Origin: Nakamurella panacisegetis | GTDB lineage: Bacteria; Actinomycetota; Actinomycetes; Mycobacteriales; Nakamurellaceae | DNA: 64,000 bases | Assembly: GCF_900104535.1 (NCBI RefSeq) | Contig: NZ_LT629710.1 | Location: 434,001-498,000, forward strand | Reading direction: 5' to 3' | Shown: positions 52,936 to 62,440 of the stretch, piece by piece | Numbering within the stretch: the stretch's first letter is position 1 | Layout: each line of letters begins with the position of its first letter | Notes under the pieces: generated by a model | The model's database searches: none | Told to the model about the DNA's origin: nothing | The model's input: only the letters and a program-made list of their open reading frames with translations | Program-made: the position numbers and the translations under genes

Positions 52936-53913
52936 TCAGACCCGGAGGAGCCGCCCAGGTTCCATGAATCGCGGTGGCTCGCGCGTCCATTCCTTGTGTC
53001 CCGCACGCGCGAACGCCGACGCGGTTCGGGACAGGATCGACGCACGATGGCCGAAGTCCCGCCAGATGAACCGAACGCACTGCCGGTCCGTGTCCCTGAT
53101 CCGGTCTTCGCGAACCTTCTCGGCAAAGACGACGTCCCCCGGGTCCTGTCCCGGTTTGAGTAGACGTCCGTATTTCACCTGGCCGTCGAACTCGCCCACA
53201 GTCGCGTAGCCGTCGAAATCGAAATCGACGCGAGCGTGCGTTCCATCGGCCAGTCCGATGGCGGCCTGCAGCCGAGGTGCGGGCAATCCGACCTGGGCGA
53301 ACCGGAGGCGGCAGATCGACTCGCCCACGCTCTCCGATCCGGCGTCCGCGAATTCGATGATCCGGGCGGCCCGCCCGGCGCCCGGAGTGCGCGCCGCCGC
53401 TTCGAGCGCGTCGAACAGATCGTCGGAGGTGCACATCCCCAGGTGAAGAACACTGTCCGCCGCGGCGATCCCGTACTCCCACGGCAACGATCGGGCGATG
53501 TCGAACACGGTGCGGGCGGGACTGGTCGTCAGCACTCCGTCCACCACCGCGATGTCCACGTCGCGTAGACGGCTGCGATGCGGGTTGATGTTCGTCGTCC
53601 GGCCACGCCCGGCCGCCGACGGCCAGGTCGCATGAACACGGCCGAACTCCACGCGCGGCAGTGAGATGCCGAGCACCGTGGCCGCGGACGTATGGCTGAT
53701 CACCGCGCGTTCGCCGAGCCAGTCTCCGATCTCGAGGGCACGAATCCGGTGCCGGGCAGCACCGTCCGCACGGTCCCACCGGTCACCGTCGGCGTAGCGG
53801 CCGGGGCGGAAGCGATGGAGTTCTCCGCGACGCTGGGCCTGTCGAATGTCCCGATCGGTCAGGTCACCGGCCAACAGCGACGAACGGCTGGTCCACGGGC
53901 GAGGCGATGTCAT
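52936..53913 (-). CDS. AbiEi-type antitoxin-domain protein with endonuclease-like C-terminus
   Basis: 325-residue protein of a type common in actinobacteria. The N-terminus is a winged-helix region (RDIRQAQRRGELHRFRPGRYAD), then an AbiEi-like part (SHTSAATVLGISLP ... VDGVLTTSPARTVFDIARSL) and a C-terminal domain with ARVDFDFDGYATVGEFDGQVKYG, resembling DUF559/Vsr-like nuclease folds with Asp-x-Asp and Glu. No AbiEii toxin nucleotidyltransferase lies beside it, so it is an orphan. Function is not established. Confidence 0.75.
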   Translation of the reverse strand: MTSPRPWTSRSSLLAGDLTDRDIRQAQRRGELHRFRPGRYADGDRWDRADGAARHRIRALEIGDWLGERAVISHTSAATVLGISLPRVEFGRVHATWPSAAGRGRTTNINPHRSRLRDVDIAVVDGVLTTSPARTVFDIARSLPWEYGIAAADSVLHLGMCTSDDLFDALEAAARTPGAGRAARIIEFADAGSESVGESICRLRFAQVGLPAPRLQAAIGLADGTHARVDFDFDGYATVGEFDGQVKYGRLLKPGQDPGDVVFAEKVREDRIRDTDRQCVRFIWRDFGHRASILSRTASAFARAGHKEWTREPPRFMEPGRLLRV

Positions 53914-54120
53914 GCCTCCCAGTCGACCTCGGAAATCAATCGCGGATCAGACCAGAGTCATGTTTGTGGAGAATCCCGAGGTGTGTGGACAACCCGCCGC
54001 CGGCCTTGGCCTTCTCTCGTTTCGCACTGCTCGCCCCAGGCGTCACTCGCACCGAAGCTGGTCCACAACGACTCGTGCGTCGACGAGCTTGTGCCTCGTC
54101 CCGGATCCTCGTACCGGAGC

Positions 54121-54189
54121 ACTTGTCATGCCGCGTGTGCACTGGTCAGGCCACCCACGGCGCGACGAGCGACACTCGGCATGACGAGT
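54121..54189. repeat. Palindromic intergenic repeat, copy B
   Basis: acttgtcatgccg (54121-54133) and cggcatgacgagt (54177-54189) are inverse with one mismatch and a 43-nt spacer. The arm also occurs at 55332-55342 (cggcatgacga). Confidence 0.7.
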
Positions 54190-54450
54190 CGGTGCCGTGG
54201 CCCTGCGCACCCCGCGTCGATGGCTTGTCTGTCCGCGCCGCGCCTTGGCGCCTCGTACCGCGAACGGCCCGTCGGTCGGACGCCGATCCGTTGCGGTACC
54301 GGGCCGTGCGCGTCCATTGCCAGCCGGGCATGATGTCAGTCGCGCAGGTCGGCGCACTTGCGACCGCCAACCGTGCGCGCTCGACCAACCACGCGGCCGA
54401 GGAACCACCCCGCCCGACCCACCACCGCACCTCACCACCGCTGGGCCCGA

Positions 54451-54484
54451 CCACCCGCCGCACCCGACCACCCGCCGCACCCGA
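54451..54484. repeat. 17-bp tandem duplication
   Basis: ccacccgccgcacccga is repeated exactly at 54451-54467 and 54468-54484, ending about 25 bp before the next start codon. Confidence 0.9.
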
Positions 54485-54509
54485 TCACCGCCAACCGTGA
54501 GGAAGATCC

Positions 54510-55304
54510 ATGACGAACACCGCTGACCAGCCGATCGCCGCGCTGCGCTCCGGGCACGACTCGCTGGTCGCCCTCGTGCACACGCTGTCGCCCGAGCAAA
54601 TCGCCGGTAGGTCCGGCGCCGCCGAGTGGTCCGTGGCCCAGGTGCTGAGTCATCTCGGTAGCGGCGCCGAGATCGGCCTGGCCGCGCTGAACGCCTCGCT
54701 CCACGGCGCCGAGAAGCCGGCCGAAGGCTTCAACCGCAGCGTCTGGGACCGCTGGGATGCGATGACGCCCCCGGACCAGGCCCACCACTTCATGATGTCC
54801 AACGAGAAGCTGGTCCGGGCCTACGAGAAGCTCGACGACGCCACCCGCACCAACGGGACCGTCGATCTGGGGTTCCTCCCGGCTCCGGTCGACGTGGCGA
54901 CCGCCGCGAGCTTCCGGCTGACCGAGTTCGCGCTGCACAGCTGGGACGTGGCCGTCACTTTCGATCCGGACGCGACTCTGGCGCCTGAGGCCGTCGAGCC
55001 GCTCCTGACCACCGTGCCGCTGCTGATCGGCTGGATCGGCAAGCCGGCGGACGTACTCGGCGGGCACGGCGTCGCCGTCACCGTCCGAACCAGCGACCCG
55101 ACCCGCGATTTCGGCCTGGAGATCACCGACAAGGTCGGGCTGGTCGACTCCCCCGACGACGCCGACGCCGAACTCGTCCTGCCTGCCGAGAGCTGGCTCC
55201 GGCTGGCCACCGGTCGCCTGCAACCGACCCACACCCCAGCCGGCGTGACGGTGAACGGCGACATCACCCTCGAGAAACTGCGGCAGATCTTCCCGGGGTA
55301 CTGA
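54510..55304 (+). CDS. Mycothiol-dependent maleylpyruvate isomerase-like (DinB/MDMPI) protein
   Basis: 264-residue protein with an N-terminal DinB-like four-helix metal domain (SLVALVHTLSPEQIAGRS, AEWSVAQVLSHLGSGAEIG, RLTEFALHSWDVAV with conserved His residues) and a C-terminal MDMPI domain. Family members are thiol-dependent isomerases or transferases using mycothiol, which the mshB gene suggests is made here. ATG 54510 has GAGGAAG upstream. Substrate unknown. Confidence 0.85.
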   Translation: MTNTADQPIAALRSGHDSLVALVHTLSPEQIAGRSGAAEWSVAQVLSHLGSGAEIGLAALNASLHGAEKPAEGFNRSVWDRWDAMTPPDQAHHFMMSNEKLVRAYEKLDDATRTNGTVDLGFLPAPVDVATAASFRLTEFALHSWDVAVTFDPDATLAPEAVEPLLTTVPLLIGWIGKPADVLGGHGVAVTVRTSDPTRDFGLEITDKVGLVDSPDDADAELVLPAESWLRLATGRLQPTHTPAGVTVNGDITLEKLRQIFPGY

Positions 55305-55338
55305 CCGTCCTCGTGTCGTCACTGCCGGTACCGGCATG

Positions 55339-55375
55339 ACGAAGGGCACCCCGTGGAGCTTGGGGTGCCCTTCGT
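55339..55375. terminator. Bidirectional hairpin terminator
   Basis: acgaagggcacccc (55339-55352) and ggggtgcccttcgt (55362-55375) form a perfect 14-bp stem with a 9-nt loop between the convergent MDMPI-like gene and the glutamine-type ABC operon. Confidence 0.88.
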
Positions 55376-55392
55376 GATCAAGTCGCGAGGAT

Positions 55393-56268
55393 CTACATTC
55401 CGCTGTTGATATTGGTGTCCAGAGCGCGGGTCAGACCCGGAGTGCTCGGAAGACCAGCGGCCGCTGACGGCGCCGGGAACTCATCGCCCTCCTCGACCTG
55501 GGTCGGGTGCAGCACGCGGAACATGAACGACTTGGTGCGCTCGTGCTGCGGGTTGCCGATGACCTGCTCGGCCGAACCCTCTTCGACGACATATCCGCCG
55601 TCCATGAAGATCACGCGATCGGCGACGTCGCGGGCGAAGGCCATCTCGTGGGTGACGACCATCATCGTCATGCCTTCCTTGGCCAACCCCTTCATGACGG
55701 CCAGCACCTCACCCACCAGCTCCGGGTCGAGCGCCGAGGTCGGCTCGTCGAACAACATCAGATCCGGGTTCATCGACAGCGAGCGCGCGATGGCGATGCG
55801 CTGCTGCTGACCGCCCGAGAGCTGCGGCGGGTAGGCCGCCTCTTTGTGCGCCATCCCGACGCGCTCGAGGTTGTGCCGCGCGGTCTTCTCGGCCTCGTCC
55901 TTGGACCGCTTCAAGATCTTCATCTGAGCGATCGTCAGGTTCTGCAGGACAGTCAGGTGCGGGAAGAGGTTGAACTGCTGGAACACCATGCCGATGCTGC
56001 GCCGCATGGCGTCGATGTCGCACTCGCTGTCGGTGACCTCGAACCCATTGACGATGATCTTGCCCGCGGTTGGCTGCTCGAGCAGGTTGACGCAACGCAG
56101 CATGGTCGTCTTCCCGGAGCCCGAAGGCCCGATCACGCAGACGACCTCGCCCTTCTTGATCTCGACGTCGATGTTCTTCAGCACCTCGACCGCGCCGAAG
56201 CGCTTGACCAGTCCCTTGACCGAGATAGCGCCCTGGCCCTGGAAATCGGCAGTCTGAGTCATGGTCAT
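55393..56268 (-). CDS. Polar amino-acid ABC transporter ATPase (GlnQ-like)
   Basis: 291-residue ATPase with Walker [11 protein letters not shown]-loop [16 protein letters not shown], signature [15 protein letters not shown], Walker [15 protein letters not shown] and the switch His in VVTHEM. A C-terminal tail of about 35 residues beyond the core is Pro/Ala/Thr-rich. ATG 56268 overlaps the permease stop (ATGA). The longer upstream reading in this frame is only a shadow of the permease gene. Confidence 0.95.
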   Translation of the reverse strand: MTMTQTADFQGQGAISVKGLVKRFGAVEVLKNIDVEIKKGEVVCVIGPSGSGKTTMLRCVNLLEQPTAGKIIVNGFEVTDSECDIDAMRRSIGMVFQQFNLFPHLTVLQNLTIAQMKILKRSKDEAEKTARHNLERVGMAHKEAAYPPQLSGGQQQRIAIARSLSMNPDLMLFDEPTSALDPELVGEVLAVMKGLAKEGMTMMVVTHEMAFARDVADRVIFMDGGYVVEEGSAEQVIGNPQHERTKSFMFRVLHPTQVEEGDEFPAPSAAAGLPSTPGLTRALDTNINSGM

Positions 56269-57101
56269 CGCCTCTTCGCTTGGTTGCGTTCCAGGGCGCG
56301 TACCGCCTGGGACAACGGCAGGGTAATCACGAGGTAGGCCAGCCCGGCAAGGATCAGCGGTGACGAACTGGAATCGATGCCAGTGATGCCACCGCTGGCC
56401 GCCGTGTTGGCCAGGAACGTGAGCTCGTACTGACTCGATGCTAGACCGACGGCGAAGACGAGCGAGGAGTCCTTGATCAACAGGATGACCTCGTTGGTCA
56501 GCGGCGGAATGATGATCCGGAACGCCTGCGGCAGAATGACCAGGCGCATGGCGCTCCCGCGGGACATACCGAGCGTGCGGGCCGCCTCCATCTGGCCCTT
56601 CGGCACGGCCTGCACGCCGGCCCGGATGGTCTCCGACATGTAGGCCGCGGCCACCGAGCCCAGACCCAACGTGACCAGCACGTAGAAGTTGCCGAAGAAC
56701 TTGTTGTTGTTGCCGAAGACGATCGGGATGCCGTAGGTCAACAGGTACAGCACGAGCAGGGTCGGCAGGCCGCGGAGTAGTTCGACGTACACGGTGGCGA
56801 TCCACCGGTACAGCCGCACCTCGGACATGCGCATCAGCGCGATGATCAGGCCAACGATGAGGCCGAAGACGAATGCGCTGGCCGTGTAGATGAGCGTGTT
56901 GACGAAGCCGGTCTTGATGATGCGCGGCAGGATCTGTCCCATGACGTGCCAGTCCAGGAACTGAACCTTGAAGTCGTGCCAGTGTCCGACCAGGGCCATG
57001 ACGACGACGATGAGAACGATCACCGCGTACTGCGCCGTGCGGATGATGGTGGTGCGTTGCTTCCTGGTCATGCCCCGCTGCGCGGTGGCAGGTGCTGTCA
57101 C
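56265..57101 (-). CDS. Polar amino-acid ABC transporter permease
   Basis: 278-residue HisM/GlnP-type permease with about five TMs and the coupling motif [20 protein letters not shown]. Subclass sequence [20 protein letters not shown] fits the polar amino-acid family. GTG 57101 follows AGGAG with 7-nt spacing; ATG 57071 is a later alternative. Works with the binding protein and ATPase on either side. Confidence 0.95.
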   Translation of the reverse strand: MTAPATAQRGMTRKQRTTIIRTAQYAVIVLIVVVMALVGHWHDFKVQFLDWHVMGQILPRIIKTGFVNTLIYTASAFVFGLIVGLIIALMRMSEVRLYRWIATVYVELLRGLPTLLVLYLLTYGIPIVFGNNNKFFGNFYVLVTLGLGSVAAAYMSETIRAGVQAVPKGQMEAARTLGMSRGSAMRLVILPQAFRIIIPPLTNEVILLIKDSSLVFAVGLASSQYELTFLANTAASGGITGIDSSSSPLILAGLAYLVITLPLSQAVRALERNQAKRR

Positions 57102-57194
57102 GGGCCATCTCCTGTCCGAGGTCTGCTGGTGGGGTGAACCGAATCGGACGGGACCCCGACGCGCGTCGCGCTCGGGGCCCCGTCCGGGATGCGA

Positions 57195-58181
57195 TTACTT
57201 CGTGGGCGGAGTGCCGCCGATCCACTTCTTGTAGCTGGCCAGGTAGGTGCCGTCGGCCTTCGACTTCGCGATGACATAGTTGGCGACGGTGGCCAGGGCG
57301 GTGTTGCCCAGTGCCACGCCGAAGCCGTATTCCTCGCCGGTGTTGAAGTTGTCGACGATCTTGACCTTGCCGGCCTGCTGCTTGCTGTACTCGTTGAGTG
57401 CAGGCTGGTCATGAATGGCAGCATCGATCTTGCTGGCCTGGAGGGCGACTTCTTCGTCCGAGATCTGGGCGTATTCCAGGACCGTGTAGCCGTACTGCTC
57501 GGCGTACTTCTGCGCGTAGGCAAGACCGGTGGTGCCGGTCTGGGCGCCGAGCTTCTTGCCCTTGAGGTCGGCCAGGCTCTTGGCCGAGCTGGACGAGAGC
57601 ACCATCAGTGCCTGCGAGGCGTCGTAGTACGGGTTGGAGAAGGTGATGGAGGCCATGCGCTCGGCCGTGATCGTCATCGCGGCGGCCGAGATGTCGCACT
57701 TCTTCGTCTTGGTGGCGGTACCCGACTTGATAGCCACGAACTGCTGAACGGAGATCTTGGTGGTGACACCCAGATCCTTGGCCATCCAGTCCATGAAATC
57801 GATATCGAACCCGACGATCTTGCCGCTGCCGTCATCGACCTCGAACGGCGCGTACGGCAACGACGTGCAGACCGTGAGCGCGGACGGGTCGGTCAGCGTC
57901 GCCTTGGCCGCCGAGATCATGGCCGGCGTCAGGGCCGTCGGAGCAGCGGTGCTCGGCGGAACGAAGGCGGAGCTGCTCGCACCGGACGACGCTGAGGCGC
58001 CCGAGGACGCAGGCGCGCCACCAGACGAGGCCGGACCGGCAGCCGCACTCGACGTGGCCGCGGCGGACGAACTGGAGGACGAGCTGGACGAGCTGGAACC
58101 ACAGGCGGACACCACGAGGGCACTCGCGGCGATCACTGCCAGCAGCGCTGCCCGGGTTGAGCGAGAGTGAATCGATGCCAC
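57195..58181 (-). CDS. Polar amino-acid ABC transporter substrate-binding lipoprotein
   Basis: 328-residue lipoprotein with lipobox ALVVSAC, a long Ser/Ala/Gly linker (about 60 residues) and an SBP family 3 domain ([54 protein letters not shown] in parts). It likely binds glutamine, glutamate or another polar amino acid. GTG 58181 follows GGGAGAAAAC. First gene of the operon, with a hairpin 28 bp upstream in the leader. Confidence 0.93.
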   Translation of the reverse strand: MASIHSRSTRAALLAVIAASALVVSACGSSSSSSSSSSSAAATSSAAAGPASSGGAPASSGASASSGASSSAFVPPSTAAPTALTPAMISAAKATLTDPSALTVCTSLPYAPFEVDDGSGKIVGFDIDFMDWMAKDLGVTTKISVQQFVAIKSGTATKTKKCDISAAAMTITAERMASITFSNPYYDASQALMVLSSSSAKSLADLKGKKLGAQTGTTGLAYAQKYAEQYGYTVLEYAQISDEEVALQASKIDAAIHDQPALNEYSKQQAGKVKIVDNFNTGEEYGFGVALGNTALATVANYVIAKSKADGTYLASYKKWIGGTPPTK

Positions 58182-58208
58182 GTTTTCTCCCAAGAGAATG
58201 CAGAGGGA

Positions 58209-58235
58209 CTTCCTCCCCCGGAGCGGGGGAGGAAG
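58209..58235. promoter_or_regulatory. Leader hairpin before amino-acid ABC operon
   Basis: cttcctcccccg / cgggggaggaag, a perfect 12-bp stem with a 3-nt loop, in the 5' leader of the binding-protein gene. It lacks a U run, so mRNA stabilisation or an attenuation role is more likely than termination. Confidence 0.7.
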
Positions 58236-58324
58236 GTTGCGCGTTCGTGGCATCCTGCCACGCCGGATATGTCGATTGGATGACGAAATGGGTCAGGCGC
58301 TCGATTGACGGTCGAATCGCGACA

Positions 58325-59164
58325 CTAGGCGGGCATTTGTAGCGCAATGCGCAACGAATCGAGCAACTCACGATCGGAATCGAGGAAGTCGACCGTCGAC
58401 AGACCGGCGGCTTCGACCCATCGGTAGGCGTCGTGGTCGGTCAGCTGGATGGGGTCGTCGTGGGTCGCGGCCACCCGGTAACAAACCATCTCGACCCCCG
58501 GAGCCACGGCGACCACCGGGCCGATGCGACGAAACACCTTGCTGCGTATGGCGAGTTCCTCCTGGAGCTCGCGCATCAGGGCCTCCTCGTCCGATTCACC
58601 CGGTTCCGCCTTGCCGCCGGGCAACTCCCACCGGCCGGTCGGGTCCCGTCGACGGGTGACGAGCACCTTTCCTTCCGCGATCCAGGCGCCGGCCACCACT
58701 CGAACCGGTTCGCGCGCGACGAGAGTCGTCATTCCCAGCAGCATCTCGCCGTATCGGATCAAGATCGGCCGATAACACGCATTCAGGAAAGCCACTCTGG
58801 ATGACACCGTGAATTCGACGGTCACCAGGCAGCCAGCACCGCTCGACGAGGTGTCGAACCGTACGCTCACCGTCGATCGTCCGGTGGAAGTCACGCTGTC
58901 CAGCGTCGGCCGCCCATTCACCTCCCCCACGCGCAGCAGCCACGGCCGGCCACCGGGCCGGGCGGTGAACCGGGCCAGATCACCCGCGACAATCCGCGAA
59001 CCGGCGGCCGCGAACTCCGCCGTCCCCCCGAGCGCCACCGCCGTCCGGATCCACACCTGCCGGGAGAACAGGGCCCGGCGCACGGCCGCTTCCGGTGCAT
59101 CGATCAAGGCCGCGCAGCGGATCGGCACGTGCAGTCGATTCCTCACCGTCCCCAACCTAACCAT
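58325..59164 (-). CDS. SRPBCC-like plus NUDIX hydrolase fusion
   Basis: 279-residue protein. The N-terminal 135 residues look like an SRPBCC/polyketide-cyclase fold (CAALIDAPEAAVRRALFSR; LVTVEFTVSSRVAFLNACYRP in parts); the C-terminal half is a NUDIX domain with Nudix box GKAEPGESDEEALMRELQEEL; the position of the usual Gly near the box end is Ala. NUDIX enzymes hydrolyse nucleoside diphosphate derivatives, MutT/CTP-pyrophosphatase-like. ATG 59164 overlaps the GT87 stop by 8 nt. The fusion is unusual. Confidence 0.8.
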   Translation of the reverse strand: MVRLGTVRNRLHVPIRCAALIDAPEAAVRRALFSRQVWIRTAVALGGTAEFAAAGSRIVAGDLARFTARPGGRPWLLRVGEVNGRPTLDSVTSTGRSTVSVRFDTSSSGAGCLVTVEFTVSSRVAFLNACYRPILIRYGEMLLGMTTLVAREPVRVVAGAWIAEGKVLVTRRRDPTGRWELPGGKAEPGESDEEALMRELQEELAIRSKVFRRIGPVVAVAPGVEMVCYRVAATHDDPIQLTDHDAYRWVEAAGLSTVDFLDSDRELLDSLRIALQMPA

Positions 59165-60518
59165 CGAGGTTTCCCGCCTCCGGGCCGACTCCCCGGCGCG
59201 GACCGGACCCTCGGCCCGGAGCCTCGACCGGAGCGGCCGACGAGCGACCGACCACACCGATCACGATCAACGTGGCCACGCCGAGCACCACGTAGGCGGT
59301 GCCCAGCCATGACTGCCACCCGGGTCGGCTGTTGGACGGGACCTTGCCCTGCAGCGCCACCAGGAACGGAATCAGGTAGCTGTACAGCGCGATCAGCCAC
59401 CCGATCATCAAGCCGCGTACGGCGCGGCTCTGCCGCTGCGGCCCGAAGAAACCCCAGATCAGCAGGGGGATCACCCACACCCAGTGGTGGGACCACGAGA
59501 TCGGCGAGACCAGCAGGCCCAGGAATTGCGCGGCCAGTAACGCGGCCGCCCGATCGCCCACCCCGGCGGCCACCACCGCCGCCCACACGCCGAGGACGAC
59601 GGTGACCACGCAGGCCACCACCCAGCCGGCGCTGACGTCGTGGCCGGCCAGGCGGGACAACGCCCCCCTCCAGGACTGGTTGATGGCCGAGAAGACCGGT
59701 CCGGTCCGGGACGGGTCGAAGATCAACTTGGTGAAATAGCGCCTGGTCTCGGCCGGGATCATCGCGAACATGACGGCGACGGTGGCCAGGAAGAAGACCA
59801 CCGAGAGGATCAACGCCCGGATCCGCCGCTGGACCAGCCAGTACAGCCCGGTGACGGCCGGGATCAGCTTGATCCCGGCGGCCAGGCCGACGCCCGCCCC
59901 GGCCAGCAAGTCCTTGGCCGTCACCGCCGCCCCGAGCACCATCAGCACCAGGAACAGGTTGATCTGCCCGTACCCCACGGTGGTGGTGACCGGCTCCAGC
60001 CAGAAGGCCAATGCCGTCGCGACGACCAGGAACCCGCGCAGAGGTCGCACGGGGTCGGTGGCCCCGGGGCCGGCTCTGCCCAACAGCCGCAACGTCAGGT
60101 AGACGATCGCGGGCAGCGAGGCCAGCATGGCCAGTTGCCACAGCACCCGCACCACCGTCCACGGCAACCAGGCCAACGGTGTGAAGACCAGGGCCGAGAA
60201 CGGCGGGTAGGTGAACGGCAACTGGGACGCACCGGAGACGAAGTCGTACAGCGACCCGCCGGTCAGGTGCCGGGCGCCTTCGACGTAGACCTTGAGGTCG
60301 ATCATGTTGTACGGGCTGGTCCCCGCCAGGGTGATCACCACCCGCGACCCCACGCTCAGCACCAGCAACATCCACGGCGCCCAGCGGGACGCCACCAGCC
60401 GGGCGGGCAGGGCGACGAGCACGAGGGCGAGCCTTTCGAAGGTCTTCGGTCCGATGAGCCGGATGCGGGATGACGCGCCGATCGTACGGGGAACCGGGCG
60501 CCTCCCCCGGCTCGTCAT
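59157..60518 (-). CDS. GT87 family mannosyltransferase (PimE-like)
   Basis: 453-residue multispanning GT-C glycosyltransferase. The loop after TM1 has SPYNMIDLKVYVEGARHL, the place of the catalytic Asp of PimE. Later segments (PFTYPPFSALVFTPLAWLPW; GYGQINLFLVLMVLGAAV; PISWSHHWVWVIPLLIWGFF) are typical for GT87. Such enzymes use polyprenyl-phosphate mannose for phosphatidylinositol mannosides. ATG 60518 is chosen; a longer frame to 60593 would overlap the divergent promoter region. Confidence 0.85.
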   Translation of the reverse strand: MTSRGRRPVPRTIGASSRIRLIGPKTFERLALVLVALPARLVASRWAPWMLLVLSVGSRVVITLAGTSPYNMIDLKVYVEGARHLTGGSLYDFVSGASQLPFTYPPFSALVFTPLAWLPWTVVRVLWQLAMLASLPAIVYLTLRLLGRAGPGATDPVRPLRGFLVVATALAFWLEPVTTTVGYGQINLFLVLMVLGAAVTAKDLLAGAGVGLAAGIKLIPAVTGLYWLVQRRIRALILSVVFFLATVAVMFAMIPAETRRYFTKLIFDPSRTGPVFSAINQSWRGALSRLAGHDVSAGWVVACVVTVVLGVWAAVVAAGVGDRAAALLAAQFLGLLVSPISWSHHWVWVIPLLIWGFFGPQRQSRAVRGLMIGWLIALYSYLIPFLVALQGKVPSNSRPGWQSWLGTAYVVLGVATLIVIGVVGRSSAAPVEAPGRGSGPRRGVGPEAGNLDG

Positions 60519-60649
60519 CCCCCGGAGCCCGGTGGTGGCCGCGTTAACATGGTCCTTCCACAGTGTCCGTGACACTCGGTGCCCGGCCGGCAAGCCACCA
60601 GGACTCGGGCGCGGACCGCCCCTGAGACGTCGACAAGGACATCGGTGAT

Positions 60650-62440
60650 GTGCTCCGCAACCGCCCCGCCCGGCCCCGGCCCGTCCGGGAAGGCCGCCCG
60701 GTGACGGTGGTCCGGCTCCGGCGCTCTCTGCTCGCCGCGATTCCGGTACCGCTGTGGCTGCTGTTGACCTACATCCTCTTCGCGCCGCTGCTCCGCAATC
60801 TGAGTGGTCCGCTGCCGGGCGGGGCCGACTCGATCCTCTACTCGTGGTACTTCAAGGAGATCCAGGTCTCGCTCTGGAACGGCCACAACCCGTTCTTCAC
60901 CACCGCGATGAACGCGCCCACCGGCTTGAACATCATGTGGAACACGGCCATCATCCTGCCGGCGTTCCTCATGACGCCGATCACGGCCGCGTTCGGCGCC
61001 ACCACGTCGGTCGGTCTGCTGATGATCACGGCCCCGCTCGCCGCGGCCGGCATCTGCTACTGGGTGTTGTACAAGCTCACCGGTCATCTGGGCGGCTCCG
61101 CGGTTGGGGCTACCCTGTACGGGTTCGGTCCGTTCTACAACGGCCAACAGGGACACGTTCACCTCACCCTCGGGGCCGCGCTGCTGCCGCTGATCCTGTA
61201 CTTCGGCTACCAGTTGGTGAATCCGGAAACGCGGAGTTGGCGGCAGGTCGGCTGGCGTCTCGGGGTCGTGGTCGGCGTGACGATGCTGATCTCGGAAGAG
61301 ATCGTGGCCATCGCGGGTCTGGTCGCGTTGGTGTCGATCGTCGCCCTGGCTCTGCGCTACCGCCGTGAGGTCCGCGCGCGGCTCCCGTTCGTGGCCAGGT
61401 GCGTGGGCTGGGCGGCTGGGGTGGCGGTGTGCATCTGCGGCCCGGCGCTGGCCTACCAGTTCCTGGGGCCGCTGGTGATGACCGAGGGCATCCACTCCAG
61501 TCTCTCGCTGGATCTGCTGTCCACGGTTCGGCCCAGCGCGTCCATGCTCTTCTCCACCAGCGCCGATATCGCGGCCAACCGGCGGTTCGTCACCGGCGGG
61601 GTGGAGAACACCGGATACCTCGGCATCCTGCTGATCCTGGTCGCCGTGATCGCGGTCGTGGTACTGGTCCGGGCCGGTCGCCGCCGGGTGGCCTTCTGGT
61701 TGGGTTCCTCAGCTGCCCTGGCCCTCGCGCTCAGCCTTGGCACCACGGTGCGGGTCAACGGAACGCAGACGTGGATACCCATGCCCTGGCTGATCTTCTG
61801 TCGACTGCCGGTGGTCGACACGCTGGTCCCGGCCCGGTTCAGCGTGGCCACGATCCTGTTCGTGTCCGCGCTGCTGGCCTTCGCCGTCGCCACCGTGGCC
61901 CGGGCCGACCTCGGTCCGCGTGGCCACCGGGTGCGATTCGGCGGTGCCGTGCTGGTGGTCGTCGCACTGGCCGCTTGCTGGCCGGCCCCGGGCAGCAAGG
62001 ATCAGGTCGTCGTCGCCACGCCGGCCTTCTTCGCCAGCCGGGCGGTCGACACCGTCACCCCCGGCGCCGTGGTGCTCGCACTGCCGCAGTCGTCCTCGGC
62101 GAACGGCGCCGCCGCGGTGATGAAGTGGCAGATCGACGCCGATCTGCGGTTCTCCATCATCGGCGGCTACAGCTTCTTCAGCCGGGATGGGACACCGCAC
62201 TACGACGCGCAGGTACCGGCCTACGCCACCACGCTGGAGGCAGTCGGGAACTCCGGGGTGGCGCCGACGCCGGCGGACATCGCCGCCGCCCGTCAGAGCC
62301 TGCTGGACGGCGTCGGCGACTACGTCATCGTCACCGATCAGGTCAGCCACCAAGAGTCGGTGCTGGCCGTGTTGCCGGAGATCGCCGGGTGTACCCCGGA
62401 GCGGGTCAGCGATGTCTTCCTCTGCCGGGTCGTGCGATGA
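60650..62440 (+). CDS. GT-C-like integral membrane glycosyltransferase
   Basis: 596-residue protein with about 11-12 TMs and a C-terminal extracytoplasmic domain. The first extracytoplasmic loop LPGGADSILYSWYFKEIQVS and the sequence NAPTGLNIMWNTAI resemble ArnT/GT-C proteins, with Asp in GADS as candidate catalytic residue. Acceptor unknown. GTG 60650 has AAGGAC 9 nt upstream. Its stop overlaps the P450 ATG, so both are translated together. Confidence 0.75.
   Translation: MLRNRPARPRPVREGRPVTVVRLRRSLLAAIPVPLWLLLTYILFAPLLRNLSGPLPGGADSILYSWYFKEIQVSLWNGHNPFFTTAMNAPTGLNIMWNTAIILPAFLMTPITAAFGATTSVGLLMITAPLAAAGICYWVLYKLTGHLGGSAVGATLYGFGPFYNGQQGHVHLTLGAALLPLILYFGYQLVNPETRSWRQVGWRLGVVVGVTMLISEEIVAIAGLVALVSIVALALRYRREVRARLPFVARCVGWAAGVAVCICGPALAYQFLGPLVMTEGIHSSLSLDLLSTVRPSASMLFSTSADIAANRRFVTGGVENTGYLGILLILVAVIAVVVLVRAGRRRVAFWLGSSAALALALSLGTTVRVNGTQTWIPMPWLIFCRLPVVDTLVPARFSVATILFVSALLAFAVATVARADLGPRGHRVRFGGAVLVVVALAACWPAPGSKDQVVVATPAFFASRAVDTVTPGAVVLALPQSSSANGAAAVMKWQIDADLRFSIIGGYSFFSRDGTPHYDAQVPAYATTLEAVGNSGVAPTPADIAAARQSLLDGVGDYVIVTDQVSHQESVLAVLPEIAGCTPERVSDVFLCRVVR

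Larger units (their letters stand above)
53914..54509. other. Gene-free spacer of about 600 bp
   Basis: No frame shows the codon-position bias of neighbouring genes; apparent ORFs here are Arg/Ser/Thr-rich. It holds palindromic repeat copy B (54121-54189) and a 17-bp tandem duplication (54451-54484) just before the next gene. It should also contain the promoters of the two divergent genes. Confidence 0.65.

Noticed and set aside
53984-53992. DnaA box (tgtggacaa)
   Set aside because: A single site without a cluster, AT-rich element, dnaA or dnaN nearby; expected by chance.
53907-54500. Open frame of 197 codons in the spacer
   Set aside because: No codon-position bias, no ribosome-binding site, and it crosses palindromic and tandem repeats.
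56268-57225. Fusion of the ABC ATPase to an upstream 320-residue domain
   Set aside because: The upstream part is an alternative frame of the permease gene; the ATPase starts at ATG 56268.
61399-62440. P450 with a long N-terminal domain
   Set aside because: The frame upstream of ATG 62437 is a shadow of the GT-C-like gene and is Arg/Gly-rich.
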